NCBI RefSeq assembly: GCF_001654925.1 | Contig: NZ_LXER01000020.1 | Location: 211,694-275,693, forward strand | Reading direction: 5' to 3' | Source: Buttiauxella brennerae ATCC 51605 | Lineage (GTDB): Bacteria > Pseudomonadota > Gammaproteobacteria > Enterobacterales > Enterobacteriaceae | DNA length: 64,000 nucleotides | Shown here: one piece after another, positions 45,601 through 54,868 of the stretch | How the letters are laid out: each line of letters starts with the position of its first letter | Position numbering within the stretch: the stretch's first letter is position 1 | Position numbers and translations under genes: made by a program | The notes under the pieces: model-generated | Told to the model about the DNA's origin: nothing | The model's database searches: none | The model's input: only the letters and a program-made list of their open reading frames with translations

Positions 45601-45652
45601 ACCTGGAGTCAAAATGGAGGCGACTGAAGCCGAGCCGATTTTGACTCCAGGT
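45601..45652. repeat. Perfect 15-bp inverted repeat
   Basis: ACCTGGAGTCAAAAT and ATTTTGACTCCAGGT are exact complements, with a 22-base GC-rich centre that can itself pair (GGC/GCC). It sits between convergent trkG and the glycosyltransferase gene. There is no U tract on either side, so it is not a classical terminator; it could be a REP/BoxC-like element or a read-through-blocking structure. Confidence 0.7.
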
Positions 45653-45683
45653 ATAAATTGCCTCTACGTTACCCATTAGTCAG

Positions 45684-45711
45684 GGTTGAGCTGCTGGCAG
45701 CAGCATCAACC
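45684..45711. terminator. Second hairpin between trkG and polysaccharide locus
   Basis: GGTTGA/TCAACC outer arms with CTGCTG/CAGCAG inner arms. Convergent position suggests transcription termination, but a U tract is absent in both directions. Confidence 0.4.
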
Positions 45712-45766
45712 TCAAAAAACCGCTACAGGTTACGCTAAGTTCGCCCCACTGTAGGGAAAATGCGGC

Positions 45767-47158
45767 TTATCGCATGAGCATAAGATTTAGGAAGAAAAAT
45801 AACTTTCTGTTCCTGATCGCTATTTTAAGCATCCGCACAAACTCGAGGGAAAATCTAAATTTCAGCATTTGCTTTGCAGCGTTCGTCATGTAATTTTTTC
45901 TGATTTTCTTCTCAATGATGCATGTAGCCCAGTAGTGAGCATCAAATTCAAGCTTAAAAAAACTGACCTCCTCATTATAGTTAAATAATTCACCATACTT
46001 TGAAAAGATAAGTTCGAAAATATCAAAGTGTACAAACAAGCGCTCATCTTTAATCGCGATATCTTGCCCTATACGCCCTTGCCGATAGTTATAATAACAC
46101 TTCGCTATTGAGCAAACAGAAGATGAGTGGAAGATGGCTTCAAACTGAAAAGGTAAATCATCGAAGCGCTTAATATGCTCCGGGAATGAAATCTCATGTT
46201 CAAGAAGGAAGTTTTTTGCATATATTCTACGCCAGATAGTCGGTCTTTCATGCAGCATATTAAGCCGCGTAAGATTAACATTTAGCGGAAACTCTACAAC
46301 CTCACCACCTTCGTATACTTCTTTATACCCGCCCTGCGCGATTTGTGCGTTGTTAATAATGGCTGCACGAAAGAGGTCATAAAACATATCAGGTTCGACC
46401 CAATCATCGCCATCTACGAAGCCAATATAATTTCCTTTGGCGCTACGCAGGCCAAGGTTTCTTGCGGAAGCACACCCACCATTTTCTTTATGTATTACTC
46501 TTATTTTATGCGGATGCTGTTTTTGCCATTCATCAATAATAGTTACCGAACAGTCGGTAGACCCATCGTCAATAAGAAGAATTTCAATATTTTCCAGCGT
46601 CTGTGACAGCAAAGAGGTAATACATTTATCAATGTACGCACTGATATTATAGACAGGAACAATCACAGAAACATCAACATCTTGTAATGTGCGCTTGCCC
46701 ACCAATGGCTCACTTTTATCTGCCATGGCCCAGTAAAAGCTATCAACGTGCGGGCCGCAGATCCGGTAGACGTCTAAAGCATCATATTCCAGTGTGTTGA
46801 TTTCCCCGCAAATATGCTCAACGGCCCACTGTTCACAAACCTGCGCCAGCGTGGTCAGCGAAAAATACGCCGGAGAAAAACAGACGGATGTTGTCGAATC
46901 TTTCAGCCGTTCAATCAGGTTCGGGGCTGCTATATCAGAATAGATAAATAGACGCTTTTGCAATGAGGTATCATTTTCCAGCATCGAATCCAGAGCAGTG
47001 ATTTTATTTTCATCGTGTTCGACCACGATAATACCGGCTGGATTGAATCTATCTGCGATATTGAGTAAATCTTGCGCTGTTTGGAAACCCAGGAAAACAA
47101 GATAATCACTTCCCGCAGTATAAAAATTCACACTATTGGTCATAGTATCAGATAACAT
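45767..47158 (-). CDS. Family 2 glycosyltransferase with N-terminal extension
   Basis: 463 aa. Residues about 1-155 are an extra domain with no recognised motif; a GT-A domain follows (VDVSVIVPVYNISAYIDKCI, LLIDDGSTDCS, YIGFVDGDDWVEPDMF). No membrane segment is evident. The ATG overlaps the upstream transferase end by 11 bases and follows AAGAGAAAGAAAA. It is the last gene of the polysaccharide locus; AT-rich. Donor and acceptor unknown. Confidence 0.83.
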   Translation of the reverse strand: MLSDTMTNSVNFYTAGSDYLVFLGFQTAQDLLNIADRFNPAGIIVVEHDENKITALDSMLENDTSLQKRLFIYSDIAAPNLIERLKDSTTSVCFSPAYFSLTTLAQVCEQWAVEHICGEINTLEYDALDVYRICGPHVDSFYWAMADKSEPLVGKRTLQDVDVSVIVPVYNISAYIDKCITSLLSQTLENIEILLIDDGSTDCSVTIIDEWQKQHPHKIRVIHKENGGCASARNLGLRSAKGNYIGFVDGDDWVEPDMFYDLFRAAIINNAQIAQGGYKEVYEGGEVVEFPLNVNLTRLNMLHERPTIWRRIYAKNFLLEHEISFPEHIKRFDDLPFQFEAIFHSSSVCSIAKCYYNYRQGRIGQDIAIKDERLFVHFDIFELIFSKYGELFNYNEEVSFFKLEFDAHYWATCIIEKKIRKNYMTNAAKQMLKFRFSLEFVRMLKIAIRNRKLFFFLNLMLMR

Positions 47159-48341
47159 TTTTCTTTCTCTTAGAAATCCTGGCAAGCGCCATTGAAACGA
47201 GTTTTTTACTCAATAATAGGTTTGAATGAAATGAATTACAGAATATACACTCCATAAATTTCAAAGCATTTAAAGCATTACGCTGGCCTGAACTGTATGC
47301 TGCAATGAAGGATACTCCAGCACTGAGCATGCCATGCATTAATATAATTTCTTTTAGACTACAAGACGTTTGCTGAGCATTCAAAAGCATTAATCGGTTG
47401 TTTTTATTCTTACGACTAAATAACAATGAAGACTGTTGATAGTAACGTTTTCTTGCCGATGAACGAGTGCAACCCCCGCACCAGTAAATCATTTTAACTA
47501 GTACTGACACTATGGCGTAATTCTGTTGCTGGCTTAAAGGTGTTAATGAAGCATGTGCTAATTTTTTCTCTGCAATTCTTAGAATATCAAATCTTTTTTC
47601 ATTGCGTTGCAAGGTTATTTTGCCATTACGGTTAACACGATAGTAGTACCCTATAGCATCAATAATACCGATTCTATCAGCGTTGAGCAGCGAAGTAATA
47701 TGCGGACTCACATCTTCATAATGAATATCGGGTTCGAAGCTCACAATATGCCGGTCAAAAAAAGACTTACGCATTATGCGGCAATTCGTATTTGGCTCGA
47801 AAGTTAAAATATAAGGATGCGTACTTGCGTTGATAACCTTAGCACTGGCACCGTTAAGCGTCCTTTCCCACAATAAGTGGTCATAAAACGGTGTCACTTT
47901 TTGGCTATAGTCATCATAAATTTCTGAACGATACAGCACTATGTCGGCATGGGTCATGTTTGCATAGGAAACTGCGCGGCAAACGACCGAAAAATTCAGC
48001 CAGTCATCGCTGTCACAAAATGCAATGTATTGACCACGGGCGTAGCGTAATCCGGTATTTCTTGCTTCTGATAATCCTTTGTTATTTTGGGTAATAACAA
48101 GCGCTTTGCTGCCGTAGCGATCCACCCAGTCAACGACCACTTGCAGACTATGGTCTGTACTGCCATCATCGACAATAATGATCTCTATGGACAGGTCTGA
48201 ATCGACACGCAAAGATGTTAATGTTCTTAGAACATAATCGGCCGTGTTATAGACCGGAATAATCACCGTTAAGTCAGGGGAGATAACATCTCCTCTTCTG
48301 TCGGTCACTATTGTTTCTGATTGTTCAATTATGTCATGCAT
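47148..48341 (-). CDS. Family 2 glycosyltransferase
   Basis: 397 aa GT-A enzyme (PDLTVIIPVYNTADYVLRTL, IIVDDGSTDHS, GQYIAFCDSDDWLNFS) with a C-terminal extension rich in basic residues (ARISKRKKNVI). Probably a side-branch or chain transferase of the locus. Separated by 46 bases from the GlfT2-like gene. AT-rich. Confidence 0.83.
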   Translation of the reverse strand: MHDIIEQSETIVTDRRGDVISPDLTVIIPVYNTADYVLRTLTSLRVDSDLSIEIIIVDDGSTDHSLQVVVDWVDRYGSKALVITQNNKGLSEARNTGLRYARGQYIAFCDSDDWLNFSVVCRAVSYANMTHADIVLYRSEIYDDYSQKVTPFYDHLLWERTLNGASAKVINASTHPYILTFEPNTNCRIMRKSFFDRHIVSFEPDIHYEDVSPHITSLLNADRIGIIDAIGYYYRVNRNGKITLQRNEKRFDILRIAEKKLAHASLTPLSQQQNYAIVSVLVKMIYWCGGCTRSSARKRYYQQSSLLFSRKNKNNRLMLLNAQQTSCSLKEIILMHGMLSAGVSFIAAYSSGQRNALNALKFMECIFCNSFHSNLLLSKKLVSMALARISKRKKNVI

Positions 48342-48387
48342 CTTTCATCAGACCTTTATATTTTCTGCTACTGATAAACATAGTTAT

Positions 48388-50145
48388 TTAAAAATGCTTC
48401 TTCCAGAATAATTCGGAAGTCATGTAATCAATGTTGTCTCTGTATTTCTTTGAGATACCATTGAACTTCAACACACCTAAAAGCACCCAAAACAATGTTT
48501 TTGAAAAAATAAAAAGTGCCTTTCTGATATCACGAACATACAATTTATACTCACCCAACTCTTCATTAAAGTAGACGACATCTCTTTTTAAAAAAGTCTG
48601 TTTTGTTGGATGTATTTCTTCGTCATTAATCACAACACTGGAATTTGACAAAAGAAAACCGGGAATTAAATACCCGTTTAGCAGTAACAATCTGAAGAGC
48701 TTATGCCACACTTTCTCAACTAATTTACTGTCACCAACTAAATCATACTGACCATTTACTGATTTAATATTTTTTGCATCAGCTATAATGGCTGAAATTC
48801 GTTGCTTCGCCATGGCCGCACCAGGATCTTTACCCCAGTTTTCCGGGCCACTTAATACATGCTTATAGGCTTCCAACACGGCTTCAGCCGCACCGTAGCG
48901 GAATACGAAGCAGAGTAATATGACTTTAATAGCGATATAAGCAGCGATGGAAACCCTTTTGACAAAAGTAGGGTACAAGAAAGCCGGGACTAACATTGCC
49001 CTGGTGCTTAAATATTCAACCCATGGGTTATATTTTGCTTTGAAATTTTTCTGCCAGGAGCCTATTCCATTCAATGTGACGATGTCATGTTTATGCATCA
49101 GGCCAAAGAGAATATCGTCGCCACGAATGAAAAAAGGAAACGCGTAGTACTGTATTGAGGAGACATTAAACGCACAAAACCACCATGCCGCATAGTTTGG
49201 TGTTTCACTGTCCGCATCAAATTCTGTTATTCCGCCTGGCGTCGTCACGTTTAAGTTTGATTTCAAAGGGCGCATTTGTAATTGCCTGTATGGATACAGG
49301 GCACCGGCCTCATACACAACACCTGGGTTTTCCGCATAAAGCATGGCCCCGGCAATCATCTTATGGCGAGTATTTGAAAGCGTCAGGAAGGCAAATGTGC
49401 GCCGGATACTCTCTATTTCACAAGATGCGTCATCATCCATAAAGAGGCAAAACGCTTCTGCGGCTCTCTTTTTAATCTCCATCAACCCGCGTGTAAATCC
49501 ACCCGCACCACCCAAATTTTTATTTTTTATATATATAATATTTTCGGCTTCAGGAATGGATATTTCATCGCCATTATTAATAATGTACAACGTGACGCGT
49601 TGCTTAAATTCAGGAGCTGATAACAACTGGTTATGGAGCCGTTCAACCGCAGTCTGGATTTCCTGCTGCCGGTTAAACGTAGGAATAACGATAGCAAGAC
49701 GGGATTCTTCTGCTTCCTGGTGCTGAGTGATAAAAGAAAAACGTGAGATATTACTTTCACCGAGAGAGTGCCAGTGAAAATGCAATCGTCCGTCGTGCAG
49801 TTCAGCCATATCGATATCCAGCGTATAACTTCCACTGCCTATTTCTCTTTGCGCAATCATGCAGGTATCAGAATGCTGTGTCAGATATAGCGTAGCGATA
49901 CCCTGCCCTTCAACGGTTAGTTGAAAAGAGAGATTGTCTAAGCGTGTATGCTTTCTCCATTTATAAACTGAGAAGGCATTAAAGAATGAATCAAAACTGA
50001 TGCTTTCGCTTTCAGGGATACACCAAACTTTTTGCGACTCGTGCCAGCATGCTGTTTTATCTGCGTGAAAATAAAGAGAGTCTACTGTTTTCAGTGCAGT
50101 ATCTGGATATACGCTGTGCTGTAATGTCAGGATATTCATTTTCAT
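48388..50145 (-). CDS. GlfT2-like galactofuranosyltransferase (GT2)
   Basis: About 585 aa. An N-terminal beta-sandwich (residues about 1-145) precedes a GT-A core with RLAIVIPTFNRQQEIQTAVE, NLGGAGGFTRG, and a DDD metal motif in CLFMDDDASCE; the C-terminal helical part is long. This is the architecture of the actinobacterial polymerising galactofuranosyltransferase GlfT2, and UDP-Galf would be supplied by the neighbouring glf product. The start is uncertain among GTG 50154, ATG 50145 and ATG 50139. Function is inferred from fold and context. Confidence 0.8.
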   Translation of the reverse strand: MKMNILTLQHSVYPDTALKTVDSLYFHADKTACWHESQKVWCIPESESISFDSFFNAFSVYKWRKHTRLDNLSFQLTVEGQGIATLYLTQHSDTCMIAQREIGSGSYTLDIDMAELHDGRLHFHWHSLGESNISRFSFITQHQEAEESRLAIVIPTFNRQQEIQTAVERLHNQLLSAPEFKQRVTLYIINNGDEISIPEAENIIYIKNKNLGGAGGFTRGLMEIKKRAAEAFCLFMDDDASCEIESIRRTFAFLTLSNTRHKMIAGAMLYAENPGVVYEAGALYPYRQLQMRPLKSNLNVTTPGGITEFDADSETPNYAAWWFCAFNVSSIQYYAFPFFIRGDDILFGLMHKHDIVTLNGIGSWQKNFKAKYNPWVEYLSTRAMLVPAFLYPTFVKRVSIAAYIAIKVILLCFVFRYGAAEAVLEAYKHVLSGPENWGKDPGAAMAKQRISAIIADAKNIKSVNGQYDLVGDSKLVEKVWHKLFRLLLLNGYLIPGFLLSNSSVVINDEEIHPTKQTFLKRDVVYFNEELGEYKLYVRDIRKALFIFSKTLFWVLLGVLKFNGISKKYRDNIDYMTSELFWKKHF

Positions 50146-50150
50146 TCTTT

Positions 50151-51020
50151 TCACTTTCCCGGCCCACGCAGGCCATCAATCATTCCCCGATACCATGCAG
50201 CAATCCCCTTACGACGCGGGCCAGTACGCAAAACGGCCAATAATTGAAAAGCTAGTCGTAAAATAGTGACAGGAGGACTCCATAACCCCTCAGGATAAAA
50301 TGCGGGTAACCAAAGAATATTGCGGGTAAGGAAATAACGCTTTTGCGGCGAAACCTTATTTTCTGGCTGGACGGCATGGTAAAAATAAAGCTCAGGGCAC
50401 CAGCGTAATGAGGCCCCCTGATCGGCAAGCATCACTCCTGCGCTCAGGTCGTCATAATAAAGAAATAGCCGCGGTTCCAGCGCCTCTAACAAAGCAGGCA
50501 ACCAGTGTCGGGTCAGGCAAGCGCCAACAAATGATAACGACACGACATGGGAACGCTGATCCTGTTGTGGCCGCCAGGCCGCTGGGTTGCGTAGATACGA
50601 AAGGGTCTGCCACAACGTCCGCGGCAGCCGGGTAAAAGGCAGATTCATCACGCAGGGCTTTCCGTGCAGATCGCGCACGTTACTACAGTATCCATCGGCA
50701 GCAGGTTGGCTGGCCAAAGCGTCGAGCCAGTCAGGGGCGGGCCAGGCGTCATCATCAAATAAACAAACGTGTGTCCAGCCGTCCAGGGTGGTCAGAAAAT
50801 TGAGACCGGCGCTGAAACCGCCCGCGCCTCCAGTATTTTCTGGCAAATGTAGAACCTTCAGCCGCTCGTCGCTCTGCGCACTCAACCATTCTGATGTGCC
50901 ATCGCATGAGGCATTATTGACCACCACGATGGAGTGAAAATCCATATTGCACACCTGTGCTAAGCAGTGCTGTAGCCTGCTCAGGCGGTTGTGAGTCACG
51001 ATCAGAGCCGTTACTTTCAT
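50151..51020 (-). CDS. Family 2 glycosyltransferase (GlfT1/WbbL-like)
   Basis: 289 aa: KVTALIVTHNRLSRLQHCL, NNASCDGTSEWL, NTGGAGGFSAGL, and DDD in CLFDDDAWPAP; WCPELYFYHAVQPENKVSPQ and KRYFLTRN near the C-terminus. The TGGAGGF/DDD combination is shared with galactofuranosyl- and rhamnosyltransferases. Four-base overlap with glf upstream and with the GlfT2-like gene downstream. Confidence 0.82.
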   Translation of the reverse strand: MKVTALIVTHNRLSRLQHCLAQVCNMDFHSIVVVNNASCDGTSEWLSAQSDERLKVLHLPENTGGAGGFSAGLNFLTTLDGWTHVCLFDDDAWPAPDWLDALASQPAADGYCSNVRDLHGKPCVMNLPFTRLPRTLWQTLSYLRNPAAWRPQQDQRSHVVSLSFVGACLTRHWLPALLEALEPRLFLYYDDLSAGVMLADQGASLRWCPELYFYHAVQPENKVSPQKRYFLTRNILWLPAFYPEGLWSPPVTILRLAFQLLAVLRTGPRRKGIAAWYRGMIDGLRGPGK

Positions 51021-52168
51021 GCGCGACTGTCCGGGAATGTCAGCTTTTCACCAGCAATAAATCGCTGCGCTACCTGCATTGCATCCCAGATAACTGCATC
51101 CATGTCCTGATAGCGGAACGTCGCTAATCTGCCGATGAACGTCACGTTTTCGGTTTCTTCAGCACGTTTGAGATAGTGCTTGAGAAGCGGGTCGTCTAAC
51201 GTTTGTTGCACCGGATAATAGGGGATGTCTTCCGGCTGTGCTTCACGCGAGAACTCACGCCAGCAAACGGTCTGTTCGTGATGCTCGTCAGGCATGAAAT
51301 GCTTATGTTCAGTAATCCGCGTCCAGGGCACATCCTCGTCGCTGTAGTTCATCACTGCACATCCCTGGAAATCCCCCTGTGCGGTAAATTCTTCAAAATC
51401 GAGGGTGCGGTAAGGTAAGCGCCCGGCCTCGTAGTCAAAGAAACTGTCCAACGGCCCGGTCCAGAACAGGTGGCTTTTCCGCCCCGCATCCTGCATCTGC
51501 AAAGGGGTGACAGGGCTGTTCAGGCGCAATGTTATTAGCGGATGCTCCAGCATGCGTAATGCCATCTGCGTATAGCCTTTGTCCGGGATACCTTGCCTGG
51601 CCTGCTGGAAATAGCGATCGTCGTAATTAAAACGAAACGGCAGACGGCGCAATATCGAGGCAGGCAGGCTCGTCGCAGCGCGGCCCCACTGCTTTTGGGT
51701 ATAACCTTTAAAGAACAGCTGATAGAGATCGACGCCCATTAGCTGCAACGCCTGGGCTTCCAGATGCTCAGGTGCCTCTTGCGTTGGCGCTCTCAGGGTA
51801 TCGAGCCGCTCGCGAGCCTGCTGTGGCGAAAGCGCGGTTCCCCAAAACTGATTCAACGTCAGCATATTTACCGGCAAAGGCCATACCTGCCCATTTGCGA
51901 CCGTTCGCACCCGGTGGCGATAGTCGGTAAATTGGGTGAACCGCTCAAGGAAGGCATAAACCTCTGGCCTGTCCGTATGGAAAATATGAGGACCGTAGCG
52001 ATGGATCATGACGCCTGTTTGCCGGCAGCGGGAATCATGGCAATTACCGCCGATATGTTCACGAGACTCATGAACAGTCACTGCAATACCGCTTTCAGCA
52101 AGAATGCGCGCCAGGGTGCAACCAGCAAGGCCAGCCCCCACAACGGTTACGTGTTGGTTTGTCTTCAT
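51017..52168 (-). CDS. glf: UDP-galactopyranose mutase
   Basis: Interconverts UDP-galactopyranose and UDP-galactofuranose; flavoenzyme. 383 aa. FAD-binding HVTVVGAGLAGCTLARILAE, then GGNCHD, and MIHRYGPHIFHTDRPEVYAF with the substrate-loop; WPLPVNMLTLNQFWG and YTQKQWG are UGM signatures. Start overlaps the wzt stop (TGATG). It is the strongest evidence that the locus makes a galactofuranose-containing glycan. Confidence 0.95.
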   Translation of the reverse strand: MKTNQHVTVVGAGLAGCTLARILAESGIAVTVHESREHIGGNCHDSRCRQTGVMIHRYGPHIFHTDRPEVYAFLERFTQFTDYRHRVRTVANGQVWPLPVNMLTLNQFWGTALSPQQARERLDTLRAPTQEAPEHLEAQALQLMGVDLYQLFFKGYTQKQWGRAATSLPASILRRLPFRFNYDDRYFQQARQGIPDKGYTQMALRMLEHPLITLRLNSPVTPLQMQDAGRKSHLFWTGPLDSFFDYEAGRLPYRTLDFEEFTAQGDFQGCAVMNYSDEDVPWTRITEHKHFMPDEHHEQTVCWREFSREAQPEDIPYYPVQQTLDDPLLKHYLKRAEETENVTFIGRLATFRYQDMDAVIWDAMQVAQRFIAGEKLTFPDSRA

Positions 52169-52944
52169 CAATTATGTTTCCTGTGCGCTGGCGAACCGGG
52201 TATTGCTGTCATCGCGGCCTGATAGCGGGGCAATATTTCTGCCGGCGTACCACTGGCTTGCAGCTGGCAATTTTCAAACCACAACACACGATCGCAGAAA
52301 GTTTCGATGTCCTTTGTCGCGTGGCTAACCATCAAAAGAGTGACGCCTTGTTTTTGATAGTCTTGCAATACGGCCAGGCATTTCTCGCGAAAAGCGATAT
52401 CGCCAACGGCAAGCACTTCATCGATCAAAAGAATGTCAGGTGAAACCTGAGTCATGATGGAAAAACCAAGTCGGGCGAGCATGCCGCTGGAATAAATGCG
52501 TACCGGCTCATCAATGAAGCGCCCTATTTCGGCAAATTCGATGATGGCGGGAATAACGCGAGTGATATCTTTCTGCCGTAATCCCAGCAAAGTGGCATTC
52601 AAACGAATGTTCTCGCGCCCGGTTAACTCAGGATGGAATCCAGCCCCCAGCTCTAACATGGCAGCCACCCGACCACGGGTGATCACCTTCCCGGATGTGG
52701 GTTTCAACACGCCAGCCAGCAGGCTCAACAACGTGCTTTTACCTGCACCATTGCGCCCAATCAGAGCAACTGACTCTCCAGGATTGATGCGAAAGCTGAT
52801 CTCTTCGAGCGCCAGGTGATGTGCATTTTGCAAAAACGCCTGAATGCGTTTTGGGTGCAAAAGCAATGATTTAAGCCCGCTCCCAAGGTGGCTATAAAGC
52901 GGATAACGCTTGGTCACCCGTTCAAATTCTACGGCTGGCAACAT
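52168..52944 (-). CDS. wzt: Polysaccharide ABC exporter ATPase (Wzt-like)
   Basis: 258 aa from ATG 52944 (TGATG overlap with wzm). Walker A GRNGAGKS at 63-70, signature YSSGMLARLGFS near 160, Walker B ILLIDEVLAVGD near 181. There is no C-terminal carbohydrate-binding domain, so chain length is not expected to be set by a Wzt cap-recognition domain; this matches the short Wzt of Klebsiella galactan loci rather than that of E. coli O8/O9a. Confidence 0.92.
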   Translation of the reverse strand: MLPAVEFERVTKRYPLYSHLGSGLKSLLLHPKRIQAFLQNAHHLALEEISFRINPGESVALIGRNGAGKSTLLSLLAGVLKPTSGKVITRGRVAAMLELGAGFHPELTGRENIRLNATLLGLRQKDITRVIPAIIEFAEIGRFIDEPVRIYSSGMLARLGFSIMTQVSPDILLIDEVLAVGDIAFREKCLAVLQDYQKQGVTLLMVSHATKDIETFCDRVLWFENCQLQASGTPAEILPRYQAAMTAIPGSPAHRKHN

Positions 52945-53708
52945 CAAAGGATCTCCGCTAATCGGGGGGACAAACAATGTAAAATTCCGCCGCCAATCAA
53001 CAGGCTGAAAAAACTCAGAGTAAAGAGGATCGCCACGCTTTGCCCACTCAGATGTCCATTCATCAGCAAATCACGCCATGCCAGAATGAAGGGGGCGAGA
53101 GGATTCGCATGTAATACCCATTGCCAGCGCTGCGGCAGCATTTGCGGCGTGTAAAGAATCGGTGAGGCGTAAAACAGCGCCATCAACCCCAGTGAGATGA
53201 AACGTTCCAGGTCGCGCACAAATGGCGTGAGTGAAGCCACCGTCCAGGCTATTCCGGTCAGGAACAGGGCCTGCAAAAACCACATCAGGGGAACTCCCCA
53301 TACCCAGGCAAGCGAAGGTGTTTGCCCCATGATGAGCATCAACAAAACAATCACTGGCAAAGCGCAGAGAAAGTGACCACCTTCCATCAATACCTGGCTG
53401 ACGGGTAACGCTCCGCGAGGAAATGACATTTTGCGAATAATCACGCTATTGGCCAAAAAGACCGTGGTGGCATTTCCGATCACCGCCGTCATCCACTGCC
53501 AGGCAAACAGCCCGCACAGCAGAAACAGTGGGTAATTCGCCACCGGCACCCGCATGGTTTCTTTAAATACGACGTAATAAATCAAGCCGAACATTAAAGG
53601 GTTTGCCACCGACCAAAAATAACCCAGCACGCTACTTTTATAGCGCACGCTGATCTCTTTACGGGTCAGGATCTGAATCAGTTCCAGCCAATATCCTGGA
53701 GAACTCAT
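52944..53708 (-). CDS. wzm: Polysaccharide ABC exporter permease (Wzm-like)
   Basis: 254 aa ABC-2 permease with six membrane segments: LTRKEISVRYKSSVLGYFWS, MVVFKET-like FKETMRVPVANYPLFLLCGL, and FLANSVIIRKMSFPRGALPV family motifs. It pairs with the ATPase immediately downstream to export undecaprenyl-linked glycan. Four-base overlap with the preceding glycosyltransferase. Confidence 0.93.
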   Translation of the reverse strand: MSSPGYWLELIQILTRKEISVRYKSSVLGYFWSVANPLMFGLIYYVVFKETMRVPVANYPLFLLCGLFAWQWMTAVIGNATTVFLANSVIIRKMSFPRGALPVSQVLMEGGHFLCALPVIVLLMLIMGQTPSLAWVWGVPLMWFLQALFLTGIAWTVASLTPFVRDLERFISLGLMALFYASPILYTPQMLPQRWQWVLHANPLAPFILAWRDLLMNGHLSGQSVAILFTLSFFSLLIGGGILHCLSPRLAEIL

Positions 53709-54868
53709 GGCTGACTCCCGTGAATAATATTGTTTGTTGCCAGTGGGTTTGCATTAAGCATCTCGTAGCATCGCAACATCTGCCGGGAGGCATGCAGGGA
53801 CGTAAAGCTGCGCACCACTAACTCGCGCCCGGCGATACCCATCTGAGAACGCAGGGCTGAATCATTTAACATCCGGCACATTGCTTCGTAGAAAGCCTGT
53901 TCATCCCCCACGGGAACCAATGTTCCGCACGCGCCACTTTGCAATACCGTGCTGCACCCACCCTGATTAAAGGCTATGGATGGCCGCCCACAGCTCGCAG
54001 CTTCCAGTAAAATTCGCGGCACACCTTCCGCATATCGGGTAGGTAGCACAACCATTGACACCCGAGCCAATAAGCTGGGCATGTCGTCGCTGACGCCATA
54101 GCTATCAATATCACCTGCTTCGAGCCAGCGTTGTAACTGCGCCTGCTCGATAGCGTCCGGGTCGCCCGGAACCGGAAGCCCTGCCACGATAAGCGAGTGT
54201 GGAATACCGTCATTACGCAGGCGCTGGCAAATTCGGACCAACGTATCCAGACCTTTTGCCTTGATCAAACGTGCGGCAAAAAGTACGACTGGAGGACTCA
54301 CCTGTTGAGGTGGCGTAAACGAAAACAGGTCTGGATCCACACCGGAGACGCCAATCACGAAGGTCTTATTTTTGTCTAACCGGGCCATTTCAAGGAGAGT
54401 CTGGCGATCGCCTTCATGCTCAAACGCCAATATGCAGCTCGACTGCTCCGTCGCCGAACGCCACCAGCGACAGGCTAAACCTCGCAATAAGCGAGCAGGC
54501 AGACTGGAAAAAGTGAATAAACGCCCAAGACCTGGGAAACAAAGCACGCTCGGATAGCGCCGTGCAAGCCAGGCACCGATCAGACAAGGCTTGAGAGTTA
54601 TGCTGTGTATCAGGTCTGGTTGCAAAGAGTGGATGACACGAATCGCCTGCCACGCACCGCGTAGCAAATTAAAGGGATTACGCGCATGACTACGCAGCGC
54701 CAACGAATGGCAGATAATGCCGGCATCTCTCAAACGTTGTAATGATGCGTTATTTGAAACGCCTGCCAACAAGTGGACTTCATAACCCGCGAGTTGTGCG
54801 GCTTGTGCGCGCTCCAACCAGTGCAAAGCAAAATAGCCCGCGTCATTAGCGAAATAACACAGTTTCAT
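53705..54868 (-). CDS. Family 4 glycosyltransferase
   Basis: 387 aa GT-B enzyme: N-terminal MKLCYFANDAGYFALHWLER, C-terminal domain with VVLFAARLIKAKGLDTLVRI, LVLPTRYAEGVPRILLEAAS (the EGVP...E nucleotide-sugar motif) and CGRPSIAFNQGG. ATG 54868 follows GGAAAAC; nine codons upstream are unlikely to be used. It is the first gene of the locus, so perhaps the priming or first-sugar transferase after the undecaprenyl-linked acceptor; unproven. Confidence 0.87.
   Translation of the reverse strand: MKLCYFANDAGYFALHWLERAQAAQLAGYEVHLLAGVSNNASLQRLRDAGIICHSLALRSHARNPFNLLRGAWQAIRVIHSLQPDLIHSITLKPCLIGAWLARRYPSVLCFPGLGRLFTFSSLPARLLRGLACRWWRSATEQSSCILAFEHEGDRQTLLEMARLDKNKTFVIGVSGVDPDLFSFTPPQQVSPPVVLFAARLIKAKGLDTLVRICQRLRNDGIPHSLIVAGLPVPGDPDAIEQAQLQRWLEAGDIDSYGVSDDMPSLLARVSMVVLPTRYAEGVPRILLEAASCGRPSIAFNQGGCSTVLQSGACGTLVPVGDEQAFYEAMCRMLNDSALRSQMGIAGRELVVRSFTSLHASRQMLRCYEMLNANPLATNNIIHGSQP

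Noticed and set aside
17887..54868. attR repeat of the argW 3' end
   Set aside because: Scanning by eye found no second copy of the TTCGATTCCTGCAGGGGAC segment in the window; a degenerate copy could have been missed.
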